From NCBI GenBank assembly GCA_013372975.1, contig JABXIS010000019.1, positions 22,743 through 86,742 of the forward strand: a stretch of 64,000 nt of DNA, read 5' to 3'. Positions 16,656 to 24,560 of the stretch are shown here, piece after piece (position 1 is the stretch's first letter; the number at the start of each line of letters is the position of its first letter). The notes under the pieces were generated by a model. The model did no database searches. It was not told the origin of the DNA and saw only the letters and a list, made by a program, of their open reading frames with translations. Made by a program: the position numbers and the translations under genes. This stretch comes from Alphaproteobacteria bacterium (GTDB taxonomy: Bacteria; Pseudomonadota; Alphaproteobacteria; Sphingomonadales; Kordiimonadaceae).

Positions 16656-18152
16656 ATGACAGAAAAAACACACGGTTATTGGCGTGCAAAAGCCAAGGAA
16701 GCCAAAGTTCACACGCAGGCCTATATTGGCGGCAAACGTATGAACGCGGCCTCGGGCGAGACGTTTGAAACCATCAACCCCGCAACGGGTGAAGTGATCG
16801 CCGATATCGCAGCGTGCGACAAAGCAGATGTTGATCTGGCAGTGAAAGCGGCGCGTGATGCGTTCAAAAGCGGCGTCTGGGCCGATCTCCATCCTTCCGA
16901 ACGCGGCAAAGTGATGATCAAGTTTGCAGACTTGATGGAAAAACATGCCGATGAACTCGCGGTTCTTGAAGTGATGGACATGGGCAAGCCCATTTCTGAC
17001 GCCGTTTCCATCGACATCCCTGCAAGTGTGAATTCCATCCGCTGGTATGGTGAAGCCGCCAACAAGGTGTTGGATGAGATCGCACCAACGGATCCGTCGG
17101 CACTGGCCATGATCACCCGTGAACCCATTGGCGTGGTGGCTGCGGTTGTGCCGTGGAACTTCCCACTTCTGATGGCCTGCTGGAAGCTGGGCCCTGCCCT
17201 CGCAACCGGCAACTCCGTGATTTTGAAACCTGCTGAGCAGTCACCACTGACAGCGCTCCGGATCGCTGATTTGGCCGAAGAAGCAGGCATTCCTGCAGGC
17301 GTTCTCAATATCGTACCCGGCCTTGGCCACACAGCTGGCAAGGCGCTTGGCCTTCATATGGATGTGGACGGCCTGGCTTTCACTGGCTCCACGCAAGTTG
17401 GCAAATATTTCATGGAGTATTCCGGCCAATCAAACCTGAAGCGCATCGCACTGGAATGCGGTGGCAAAAGTCCGCACATCATTATGGACGATTGCCCTGA
17501 CCTTGATGCCGCTGCCCAGGCAGCTGCAGGGGCCATCTTCTTCAACCAGGGTGAAGTGTGCACCGCAGGCTCCCGCCTGCTGGTGGACAGCAAGATCAAG
17601 GACGAGTTCCTCGCCAAAGTACTCGAGGCAGCCAAAAGCTGGGTGCCCGGTGACCCGCTTGACCCTGCAACAAACCTTGGCGCCATAGTGGACGATAGCC
17701 AGCACAAGCGTGTTCTCAGCTATATTGACGTTGCAGGCAAAGATGGCGGCAAACTCATGGCCGGTGGCGCAGCAGCACGCACCGAGACCGGCGGCTACTT
17801 CGTTCAGCCAACCATCTTTGACGGTGTAACGCCAGAGATGACCATTGCGCGTGAGGAAATTTTTGGCCCGGTATTGGCTGTGATCGAATTTGACGGCGAA
17901 GAAGAGGCCATCGAGATCGCCAACAACACCATCTACGGCCTTGCGGCCGCTGTATGGAGCAAAGACATCAGCCGGGCGCACCGCATGGCGCGCGCGCTGC
18001 AGGCAGGTACCGTCTGGGTAAACTGCTGGGACCCAACAGGCGATCTTTCGATCCCGTTTGGCGGTTACAAACAGTCTGGTTTCGGGCGTGACAAATCTTT
18101 ACACGCACTGGATAAATACACGAACCTGAAAACAACCTGGGTTCAGCTATAA
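16656..18152 (+). CDS. puuC: Gamma-glutamyl-gamma-aminobutyraldehyde dehydrogenase (PuuC-type aldehyde dehydrogenase)
   Basis: This 498-residue NAD(P)-dependent aldehyde dehydrogenase should oxidise the aldehyde made by the PuuB-type oxidase. The PWNFPLLMACWKLGPAL segment (167-183), the nucleotide-site FTGSTQVGKYF (242-252), the base E267 in ALECGGKSP and the nucleophile C302 in NQGEVCTAGSR follow the PuuC/AldB pattern. That differs from the GabD-type enzyme at 9175, whose motif is SGQTC. A good terminator follows 10 nt after the stop. The enzyme may accept several omega-amino aldehydes. Confidence 0.9.
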   Translation: MTEKTHGYWRAKAKEAKVHTQAYIGGKRMNAASGETFETINPATGEVIADIAACDKADVDLAVKAARDAFKSGVWADLHPSERGKVMIKFADLMEKHADELAVLEVMDMGKPISDAVSIDIPASVNSIRWYGEAANKVLDEIAPTDPSALAMITREPIGVVAAVVPWNFPLLMACWKLGPALATGNSVILKPAEQSPLTALRIADLAEEAGIPAGVLNIVPGLGHTAGKALGLHMDVDGLAFTGSTQVGKYFMEYSGQSNLKRIALECGGKSPHIIMDDCPDLDAAAQAAAGAIFFNQGEVCTAGSRLLVDSKIKDEFLAKVLEAAKSWVPGDPLDPATNLGAIVDDSQHKRVLSYIDVAGKDGGKLMAGGAAARTETGGYFVQPTIFDGVTPEMTIAREEIFGPVLAVIEFDGEEEAIEIANNTIYGLAAAVWSKDISRAHRMARALQAGTVWVNCWDPTGDLSIPFGGYKQSGFGRDKSLHALDKYTNLKTTWVQL

Positions 18153-18161
18153 TTTGCAGGA

Positions 18162-18187
18162 GGCGCAGCCACACGGCTGCGCCTTTT
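18162..18187 (+). terminator. Intrinsic terminator after puuC
   Basis: GGCGCAGCC and GGCTGCGCC form a perfect 9-bp GC-rich stem with an ACAC loop, followed directly by TTTT. It would end or attenuate the catabolic transcript before the antiporter gene, which starts 19 nt beyond it with its own strong ribosome-binding site. The T-run is short, so partial read-through is likely. Confidence 0.8.
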
Positions 18188-18205
18188 GATTTGGGAGGGG
18201 TTTGA

Positions 18206-19582
18206 ATGGAAACAGCGGCAGAACTTGGCCATCAGGGCATTATAACGCTGATACCTACATTGATTGTCCTTGTGCTCGCGGTAACACTCAGGCGGCCGAT
18301 CGAGGCCCTGATGATCGGTGCGATTGCAGGCATCATCATGATTGATGGCGGCGACTTCATCACCGTTACGGCAGAAACATCGATGCGGGTGTTGGCGGAT
18401 GAGGACCTGATCTGGGTGATCCTCGTGTGCGGCGCCATGGGCAGCCTTATCGGCCTGTTTATCCGCACCGGGGCCCTTGCCGCCTTCGTTGATATTGTTA
18501 CCCGGCGTGTCACCAGCCGCTTCAGTGCTCTCATGGCAACATGGGTTCTGGGCTGTGCCTTGTTCGTTGACGATTATCTCAACTCCATTACCGCGGGCGC
18601 CGCCATGCGCAAAATCACAGATAGCTACCGCGTGAGCCGCGAAATGCTGGCCTATGTGATCGATACAACAGCCGCGCCCGTGAGCGTGATCATCCCCCTG
18701 TCCACGTGGGGCGTGTTTTTCGCATCCCTTCTTGTGGACACCGGCCTCGCCAAAGAGGGCCAGGGCATCTGGGCATATATCTCGGGCATACCCTATATGC
18801 TCTATCCCTGGATCGCGCTATTGATGGTGCCCCTGGTAGCAAGCGGTAAAATCCCGCTTATTGGGCCAATGAGAAAGGCTGAATACCGGGCGCGTGAATA
18901 TGGCCAAACCATCCCGCCCGGAGCCGAACACATCCAGGAAGCCAACGAGGTCATTACTGAAAAGGAAGGTGTGAAACGTAATATCTGGCTGTTTGTCTTG
19001 CCTCTCGCGGCACTTGTCGGCCTGACAATCCACTATGACATGGAATTCCTGCCGGCCACATACGCCACGCTTGGTTTGATGATTATTGCCATCCTTGTCA
19101 TGCGCATCATGGACCATCACGATACTTTCAATACAGTAATCGACGGCTTCAAAACCATGATCGAAGCACTGGCGATCATTTTCGCGGCGTACATGCTGAA
19201 AGATATCAACAGCCAGCTTGGTCTGACCAACTATATTCTGGAACTGACAAAACCCTTCATGACGGCACAGACACTGCCCTTCATCGTGTTTGGTGTTATG
19301 GGGCTTATCGCGTTCGCTACAGGATCTAGCTGGGGCATGTTCGTGATTGCTCTGCCTGTAATTGCGGAACTGACAATCTCGTCTGGCGCCAGTGTCCCTC
19401 TGATTATTGGTGCGACGCTCTCTGCCAGCACATTTGGTAGTCACGCCTGTCTGTATGCCGATGCAACAGTGCTGACAGCACAAAGTTGTGGCACTACTTC
19501 CATCCAACACGCGCTTTCCCAGTTGCCTTATGCGGCGATTGCTGCGCTATTATCCTTGATAGGGTTCGCCTTCCTTGCGTAA
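18206..19582 (+). CDS. NhaC-family Na+/H+ antiporter-like transporter
   Basis: This 458-residue polytopic inner-membrane protein has about 11-12 hydrophobic segments and the NhaC-family features VDDYLNSITAGAAMRK, APVSVIIPLSTWG and GSSWGMFVIALPV. NhaC proteins exchange sodium for protons, and relatives exchange or import organic solutes. Placement between polyamine catabolic genes and their likely regulator suggests that this member carries putrescine, GABA or a related amine, which is inference. The ATG at 18206 follows TTGGGAGGGGTTTGA, a strong ribosome-binding site. The gene end overlaps a spurious upstream start for the regulator, and the true regulator start lies just after the stop. Confidence 0.85.
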   Translation: METAAELGHQGIITLIPTLIVLVLAVTLRRPIEALMIGAIAGIIMIDGGDFITVTAETSMRVLADEDLIWVILVCGAMGSLIGLFIRTGALAAFVDIVTRRVTSRFSALMATWVLGCALFVDDYLNSITAGAAMRKITDSYRVSREMLAYVIDTTAAPVSVIIPLSTWGVFFASLLVDTGLAKEGQGIWAYISGIPYMLYPWIALLMVPLVASGKIPLIGPMRKAEYRAREYGQTIPPGAEHIQEANEVITEKEGVKRNIWLFVLPLAALVGLTIHYDMEFLPATYATLGLMIIAILVMRIMDHHDTFNTVIDGFKTMIEALAIIFAAYMLKDINSQLGLTNYILELTKPFMTAQTLPFIVFGVMGLIAFATGSSWGMFVIALPVIAELTISSGASVPLIIGATLSASTFGSHACLYADATVLTAQSCGTTSIQHALSQLPYAAIAALLSLIGFAFLA

Positions 19583-19592
19583 GAAGGAGCTT

Positions 19593-20348
19593 ATGAGCAA
19601 AAACGACATCAATTTCGATAAACTCGACCGCGTTGAAAACGAAACAGCCCAGGAATGGGTATACCGGGCCCTGCGTTTCGCTGTTATGTCCGGACAGGTT
19701 CAGCCTGGACGAGCCCTCACGATCCGAGGCATTGCACAGATGCTGGATGTGTCAGCGATGCCTGTCCGTGAGGCTTTGAGGCGCCTTACATCCGAAGGCG
19801 CGCTCGAATTGAAGTCGAACAGGCGCATCATGGTACCAGACCTGACACCCGCCAAATTGGCCGAACTTCTTGAACTGAGGATCATGTTGGAAGTTCATGC
19901 TGCAGAGCGCGCCCTGCCCTATGTGACCGATGAGCGCCTCGCCTTATTGCAGGAATTAAACGAGGAGCAGAACAAAGCCTTCGAGTCCCCTGACCCGCAA
20001 GGCATCATCATAGGCAACCAGGCCTTCCACAGGGCGCTGTATCTGGCCCATCCACATGCGGTGACCATGCCTATGATCGAGCGGGTTTGGCTTCAGCTTG
20101 GCCCGCTTCACAGGCTCGCACTGGCGAACCTTGAAGAGCATTATGTTACCGACAGGCATGTGGAGATCATGAAAGCCATCGAAACCCGAAACCCATTTGG
20201 GCTAAAGGCCGCGATTGAGGCCGACATCAGGGATGGCGCGGGTTACATGACCCAGACAGAGCTTCTGGAACGCTACACCCGTGATGAGGCAGAAGACCTT
20301 TCTATGCCGGGCATTGATTATATGCGGCAGCTTGCCAAAACGGTCTGA
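19593..20348 (+). CDS. GntR-family (FCD domain) transcriptional regulator
   Basis: This 251-residue regulator has an N-terminal winged helix (LTIRGIAQMLDVSAMPVREA, about 42-61) followed by the all-helical FCD ligand domain. The FCD part includes ELLELRIMLEVHAA (about 91-104) and a histidine in NQAFHRALY that could bind metal. I start at the ATG at 19593, which follows AAGGAGCTT; an earlier TTG at 19575 lies inside the antiporter gene. As the only DNA-binding protein beside the island, it is the natural candidate to bind the TGTGATCACA sites at 10736, 10881 and 61810. GntR proteins of this class commonly bind short palindromes and respond to pathway intermediates. Direct binding is untested. 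Confidence 0.9.
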   Translation: MSKNDINFDKLDRVENETAQEWVYRALRFAVMSGQVQPGRALTIRGIAQMLDVSAMPVREALRRLTSEGALELKSNRRIMVPDLTPAKLAELLELRIMLEVHAAERALPYVTDERLALLQELNEEQNKAFESPDPQGIIIGNQAFHRALYLAHPHAVTMPMIERVWLQLGPLHRLALANLEEHYVTDRHVEIMKAIETRNPFGLKAAIEADIRDGAGYMTQTELLERYTRDEAEDLSMPGIDYMRQLAKTV

Positions 20349-20351
20349 TCG

Positions 20352-21050
20352 CTACTTCACCGGAAAATCGAAATAGGTATCGGGGTATGGCTCGTGCCTA
20401 AGCGTGAAGTGCCACCATTCCGCTTCATAGGGCTTGAAACCTGCCGCCAGCATCTGGATACGCAACAGCATACGGTTGGCGCGCGCTTCATCGGTTATAT
20501 TGTGGGATGAGGGATGGGAAATAGGCCCGAAGAAATCCCAAGGGCTGCCCATATCCAGTTCTATGACTTCCCCATCCACAGTCACCCTCGCAATGGTCAG
20601 GTCCACTGTTGAGCCACGGCTGTGCCCTGATTTTTCGGCAATATAACCCTCAGGTACCAAACGGGTTTTGGAAATATCGGGATAAAAGCGGTCCTTATTC
20701 ATGGTGTCTGCATCATCTTTTACCCAGCGCATAAAGTGATCCACTGCTCGCTGCGGGCGATAGCCATCAAATACCTTGAGGGTTAGGCCCTGAGCTTGAA
20801 GCTGATGCTGAACCAGACGCAGGGCTGTCGCAGCCTCTATACTCAAATAGGCCTTGGCGGCGACATATCCATCGACCGGCGCACCAACAAAATTGTCATT
20901 TCCTGCATAGCGCGCTTCAACAACGACGCCCGGCACAAACGAAGCCAGATCGACGAAACCATCTGGTGCTTCCGCTGATACCTTGGGGCCTGCGGCCACA
21001 CAGCTGATCATCATGACAAAAAGAATAAACCGCAAAACCCTGTCTCCCAC
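20352..21050 (-). CDS. VanX/DdpX-type D-alanyl-D-alanine dipeptidase (M15D)
   Basis: This zinc dipeptidase is predicted to hydrolyse D-Ala-D-Ala in the periplasm. The N-terminus (about residues 1-27) looks like a signal peptide ending Val-Ser-Ala before Glu-Ala. The transition-state arginine lies in DGYRP (R98), zinc ligands H143 and D150 in SGHSRGSTVD, and the catalytic E211 and ligand H214 in EAEWWHF. All key residues are intact. The start is uncertain: a GTG at 21050 has a weak site, while a TTG five codons later is preceded by GGGAGA. It converges on the regulator gene with a 3-nt gap. A role in cell-wall dipeptide recycling is more likely than vancomycin resistance, since vanH/vanA genes are absent. 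Confidence 0.87.
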   Translation of the reverse strand: MGDRVLRFILFVMMISCVAAGPKVSAEAPDGFVDLASFVPGVVVEARYAGNDNFVGAPVDGYVAAKAYLSIEAATALRLVQHQLQAQGLTLKVFDGYRPQRAVDHFMRWVKDDADTMNKDRFYPDISKTRLVPEGYIAEKSGHSRGSTVDLTIARVTVDGEVIELDMGSPWDFFGPISHPSSHNITDEARANRMLLRIQMLAAGFKPYEAEWWHFTLRHEPYPDTYFDFPVK

Positions 21051-21106
21051 CTGTTGGTTGAAGAAAGACTATTGGATTAAGTGAAGGGGTAAAGAAAATT
21101 CTATAT

Positions 21107-21577
21107 CTAACTGAAGGCAACGCCGTATCGCTGGGCACAAATGAGCACAATGTGTGCTTCCTTGCTTTTGGGTTTGGGATCTTCGATCCGCTCGAGAAGC
21201 TCACGCTCGTGCTTCTTCAACATGAAATGCCCCATCAAATAGGTGCGCAGTTGTTCGAGAGATTTCAGGAGAGGCCGTCCCTCCCCTCCTGATCTGTCTG
21301 CCCTCGCCTGCCTGAGTGCTGCAGCCAAGGCATCTGCCTTACGCTGTTCTCCGGCGAGCTGACGCTGCAGACGGATAATCTCGTCAACAAGGCGTTGGTC
21401 TTCCTGCTTGGTACTTTTGAGGATCAAATCCTCGTAGCCCATGTTATATTTTTGCAGGATCACCCGCGCTTTCCGTGCGGCAGCCAAAACTTCACCATCA
21501 TAGTCGGACTGCGTCCTGGCCAAGATATTGGCCAATCTGCGTAGGTTTTCCCTATCTATGTCGCGATGATGCGGCAT
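21107..21577 (-). CDS. DUF2786-like cytoplasmic protein of unknown function
   Basis: This 156-residue protein has an N-terminal helical segment (ANILARTQS then VLAAARKARVILQKYNMGYEDLI, about residues 17-53) that resembles the DUF2786 domain. A Gln/Arg/Lys-rich coiled-coil stretch follows at about 65-95, then a basic C-terminal region. I start at the ATG at 21577, preceded by GGGAGCAAAAACG. The chemotaxis operon ends in a terminator between this gene and the MCP-like gene, so it is probably an independent transcription unit. No catalytic residues are apparent and its function is unknown. Confidence 0.7.
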   Translation of the reverse strand: MPHHRDIDRENLRRLANILARTQSDYDGEVLAAARKARVILQKYNMGYEDLILKSTKQEDQRLVDEIIRLQRQLAGEQRKADALAAALRQARADRSGGEGRPLLKSLEQLRTYLMGHFMLKKHERELLERIEDPKPKSKEAHIVLICAQRYGVAFS

Positions 21578-21641
21578 CGTTTTTGCTCCCTTGCGAATCA
21601 CTTTAATAGAATCAACACGAATCTACAAGCGAATCGCAGGG

Positions 21642-21672
21642 AAAAAATAAAACCCGGCTCAAACGGCCGGGT
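21642..21672 (-). terminator. Intrinsic terminator at the end of the chemotaxis operon
   Basis: On the minus strand ACCCGGC pairs with GCCGGGT around a 7-nt loop, and TTTATTTTTT follows. It lies 28 nt after the stop of the MCP-like gene and separates it from the DUF2786-like gene. Confidence 0.85.
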
Positions 21673-21699
21673 CTTAAAAGGTTTCAAGACAACAATAGC

Positions 21700-22839
21700 T
21701 CAGAAGAGTTCTACATCCAAATCATCGTCTTTCACGCCAGTTTCCGGTGGCTCAGGACGGCGATCAGTGGAATGACCTTGTGACGGTGAGGCAGCTGCCG
21801 CAGGGCCTCCCGATGATTTCTCAAGCGCCGCAGCCTTTCGGTACCGCTCCTTCAGTTCATGCAATTGGATGGACCCTATGATCTCTTCCGCGATAGCATC
21901 TTCTTCCCTGTCATGGGCGTCAGACCGCCCTGCCAGGCTACCCGCAGCACTGCCGATTTCTGCATGATGGTCATCAAGGGAAGCCAGTACGTCGGAAAGC
22001 CCCTCAAGATACTGGTTTACCCTGTCCTGGAACTGGAACTGATGCACAAGGCTTGAAACATCTTTGGAAATTGCTTCACTGGTTTCATAGGATTTTGCGA
22101 GCATATTCTCCAACTCGCTATTTCCTGCAAGCAGCTCAGCAAGCCCTTCGTCAATGCGCTGTTTGGCTGTGAGGCTGGCTGTCATATCAACTTCTGCAAT
22201 GCCTTTGAGTGCATCAAAACCTACATTAATACCGGTTGAGATATCTGCGATCTTGTTTCGAATATTTTCTGCGGCTTCGTTGATTGAACGTGAAAGCTCC
22301 CGCACCTCGTCTGCCACCACTGAAAATCCGCGCCCGGCTTCCCCTGCACGGGTAGCCTCAATTTTTGCATTCAAAGCCAAAAGGTTAGTTTGTTTATTGA
22401 TCGCTTCAATCTCTTTCATCAGCCCTTCGGCCTGCGTAACGTTTTCAACCACATCTTCAAGCCCATAAACCACCTGGACGCTCTGTTGAGACACTTGCAA
22501 AACCTTGTCGATACTTCCGGAGAGTGTTTCGTCCAAAAATTCAATCAATCGGGCAAGCGACTTATCAGAATTGGTACTGCTGATTTCGGTTGTACGGGTA
22601 AGCAGCTTGTCAATAATTGCGCTCTGATCCCGTGTTGTTGCCACAACCCCTGAAAAGCGCTCAGACAGGGTATCTGTGGCTTCCGCCACCAAATTCCTTA
22701 CCAACGTGACTTCAGAAATCATGGCTCCAAAGAGGCGGCGCTCTGCCTCCGATAAGGCAAGCCACCGACGCAGCAAATCTGTCGCTTCAGGGCTTAAATC
22801 ATGCTGTGTTTCCCTTGACATATCTTCATGTGTCTCCAT
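21700..22839 (-). CDS. Soluble MCP-like chemotaxis protein with CheZ-like DxxxQ motif
   Basis: This 379-residue cytoplasmic protein has no membrane segment. Residues about 90-230 form an MCP-like signalling coiled coil with the hairpin tip [20 protein letters not shown] (147-166) and [14 protein letters not shown] further helical region contains [11 protein letters not shown] (266-276). Its aspartate D272 and glutamine Q276 have the spacing of the catalytic FQDLTGQ of E. coli CheZ. A Pro/Ser-rich linker leads to the acidic C-terminus DDDLDVELF. It is the last gene of the operon, 3 nt after cheB, with AAGGG as ribosome-binding site. It may be a receptor, a CheY phosphatase or both. The MCP relationship is sure and the phosphatase idea is inference. 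Confidence 0.82.
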   Translation of the reverse strand: METHEDMSRETQHDLSPEATDLLRRWLALSEAERRLFGAMISEVTLVRNLVAEATDTLSERFSGVVATTRDQSAIIDKLLTRTTEISSTNSDKSLARLIEFLDETLSGSIDKVLQVSQQSVQVVYGLEDVVENVTQAEGLMKEIEAINKQTNLLALNAKIEATRAGEAGRGFSVVADEVRELSRSINEAAENIRNKIADISTGINVGFDALKGIAEVDMTASLTAKQRIDEGLAELLAGNSELENMLAKSYETSEAISKDVSSLVHQFQFQDRVNQYLEGLSDVLASLDDHHAEIGSAAGSLAGRSDAHDREEDAIAEEIIGSIQLHELKERYRKAAALEKSSGGPAAAASPSQGHSTDRRPEPPETGVKDDDLDVELF

Positions 22840-22842
22840 TGG

Positions 22843-23925
22843 TTAAACCCTTCGGGCACCACCGGCCAACGCGGCCGCCTGCTTACGACTTTGGGACAAA
22901 ATGGCGGAAGCCATATCGTCCAAAGGCACTTGCTTCAAGACTCCGCCAATATCATGTGCGACCTTGCACATACCGTAAACTACCGCGCTGGCTTCATCCT
23001 GGCCAAGGGTGTAGGCACCTGCTTGTTGCATCTTAAGAAGGCCTTGGGCCCCATCTTTGCCCATACCCGTTAAAATAACACCAATAGCCCTAGCCCCTGC
23101 GTTTTCCGCTACCGATTCAAACAAAACATCCACCGAGGGCCTGTGCCCTGAAACCAAAGGGCCATCATCCAAAAGGCAGACATAGTTTGCGCCAGACCGG
23201 CCAAGCCTGAGGTGCCGATCCCCCGGTGCAATATACACGTGCCCTGGCAACACCCGTTCTTTGTGCCCGGCTTCCGTCACTGTCATTGCAACCTGCTTGT
23301 TCAATCTCTCGGCAAAACTACCTGTAAATTGGTTTGGCATATGCTGAGTTATCAGAATGGCAGGCGCATTTGCCGGCAACTCGGACAATATCTGGCCTAT
23401 GGCTGTTACACCGCCGGTGGACGCACCAATTGCAACGATTTGCTCGGTAGTATCAAAATTTACGCTCGCCCATTTCTTGGGGGCCGTGAGGCGCGCGAGT
23501 TTGGAAGGGCTGATTTCGGCCGCCGCCAATACTTTTGAGATAATTTCGTCGGCGCGCTCAAAAATTCCGTCCTTCAAATTGCCGGAGGGTTTACCCACAA
23601 AATCAACCGCGCCAATTTCAAGCGCAGCAACAGTAGCTTGTGCCCCATCCTGCGTGAGCGATGAAATCATAACGACAGGCATTGGGCGCAATCGCATGAT
23701 CTTCTCGAGAAAAGACAGGCCATCCATACCAGGCATCTCGATATCCAGCGTGACGACATCCGGATTTTCCTGCTTGATCATGCTGCGAGCAACATTTGGG
23801 TTTGGCGCCGCGCCAACTACATGCAGGTGAGGAGATGAATCCAAAACAGTAGTCAACATCTGCCGCATCAGAGCAGAATCGTCTACAATCACGACTTTTT
23901 TTGGTTCATTTTCCATATGGCTCAT
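22843..23925 (-). CDS. cheB: Chemotaxis response regulator protein-glutamate methylesterase CheB
   Basis: CheB removes methyl groups from, and deamidates, MCP glutamates and glutamines to reset the receptors. The 360-residue protein has an N-terminal receiver domain with phosphoacceptor D61 in TLDIEMPGMDG. A linker follows, then the methylesterase domain with the catalytic triad S169 (GASTGG), H195 (TQHMP) and D291 (GMGKDGAQG). The ATG at 23925 overlaps the cheD stop as TGATG, so the two are coupled. A TTG one codon earlier is ignored. It lies directly before the MCP-like terminal gene. Confidence 0.96.
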   Translation of the reverse strand: MSHMENEPKKVVIVDDSALMRQMLTTVLDSSPHLHVVGAAPNPNVARSMIKQENPDVVTLDIEMPGMDGLSFLEKIMRLRPMPVVMISSLTQDGAQATVAALEIGAVDFVGKPSGNLKDGIFERADEIISKVLAAAEISPSKLARLTAPKKWASVNFDTTEQIVAIGASTGGVTAIGQILSELPANAPAILITQHMPNQFTGSFAERLNKQVAMTVTEAGHKERVLPGHVYIAPGDRHLRLGRSGANYVCLLDDGPLVSGHRPSVDVLFESVAENAGARAIGVILTGMGKDGAQGLLKMQQAGAYTLGQDEASAVVYGMCKVAHDIGGVLKQVPLDDMASAILSQSRKQAAALAGGARRV

Positions 23926-24560
23926 CAATCAAACAATTCCACATCGCCAGCAGAAGGTTTGGGCTGAATGATATCCTTCTGATAGCGGCTCTCTTCATTA
24001 CCAATAACGTTGCTGTCGTCCACACGACGCAGCAAAAGCCGCTGCACCTTGCCGGTGAAAGGACAATAGTGAATTCGCCGTGGCTTATCTCCACCGAGGT
24101 CTTCCGCAACCGGCCTTAACCCCTCATTCCCTAAATATTGGCGGACAAACTTGATATTGCGTTCCCCCACATCAGACAAGATATTCGAAACATTTGCCCC
24201 GCCAAACAGTTTGATCTCCATATCCTCTTTCCGACAACCAGCTTTCATCAACTCGTTGATCAGAACCTCCATGGCATAGTTGCCATACCGGAAAGCTGCT
24301 TCCAGGCCGCCCCATGATGACGGATCACTGCCTGCTGGCAACATGAAATGGTTCATGCCGCCATATCCAGTGCGAGGGTCGCGGATACAGGCTGCCACAC
24401 ATGACCCCAACACCGTGACAAGCATTTCATCTTCTTCTGACGCCATCCTGTATTGTCCAGGCAAAACCTTCAGAATATGGGCGCCATAACGGGAATCATA
24501 GTACCGCTTATCTGCTGGCGCCTTGGATTTGCGCCTGCGTTCTTGGACGGTACGGTTCAT
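23925..24560 (-). CDS. cheD: Chemoreceptor glutamine deamidase CheD
   Basis: CheD deamidates specific glutamines of MCPs and in some bacteria works with CheC. The 211-residue protein has the nucleophile C54 in VTVLGSCVAACIRD and H71 in GGMNHFMLP. An unusual feature is the C-terminal tail SAGDVELFD, whose DVELF is identical to the last five residues of the MCP-like protein encoded two genes downstream. cheC is not in the window. The start overlaps the end of cheR (ATGA) and the stop overlaps cheB (TGATG). Confidence 0.95.
   Translation of the reverse strand: MNRTVQERRRKSKAPADKRYYDSRYGAHILKVLPGQYRMASEEDEMLVTVLGSCVAACIRDPRTGYGGMNHFMLPAGSDPSSWGGLEAAFRYGNYAMEVLINELMKAGCRKEDMEIKLFGGANVSNILSDVGERNIKFVRQYLGNEGLRPVAEDLGGDKPRRIHYCPFTGKVQRLLLRRVDDSNVIGNEESRYQKDIIQPKPSAGDVELFD

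Noticed and set aside
20352..21050. Vancomycin-resistance gene (vanX)
   Set aside because: The VanX-like dipeptidase is alone, without vanH/vanA/vanS/vanR, in a Gram-negative context; cell-wall dipeptide recycling is the simpler reading.
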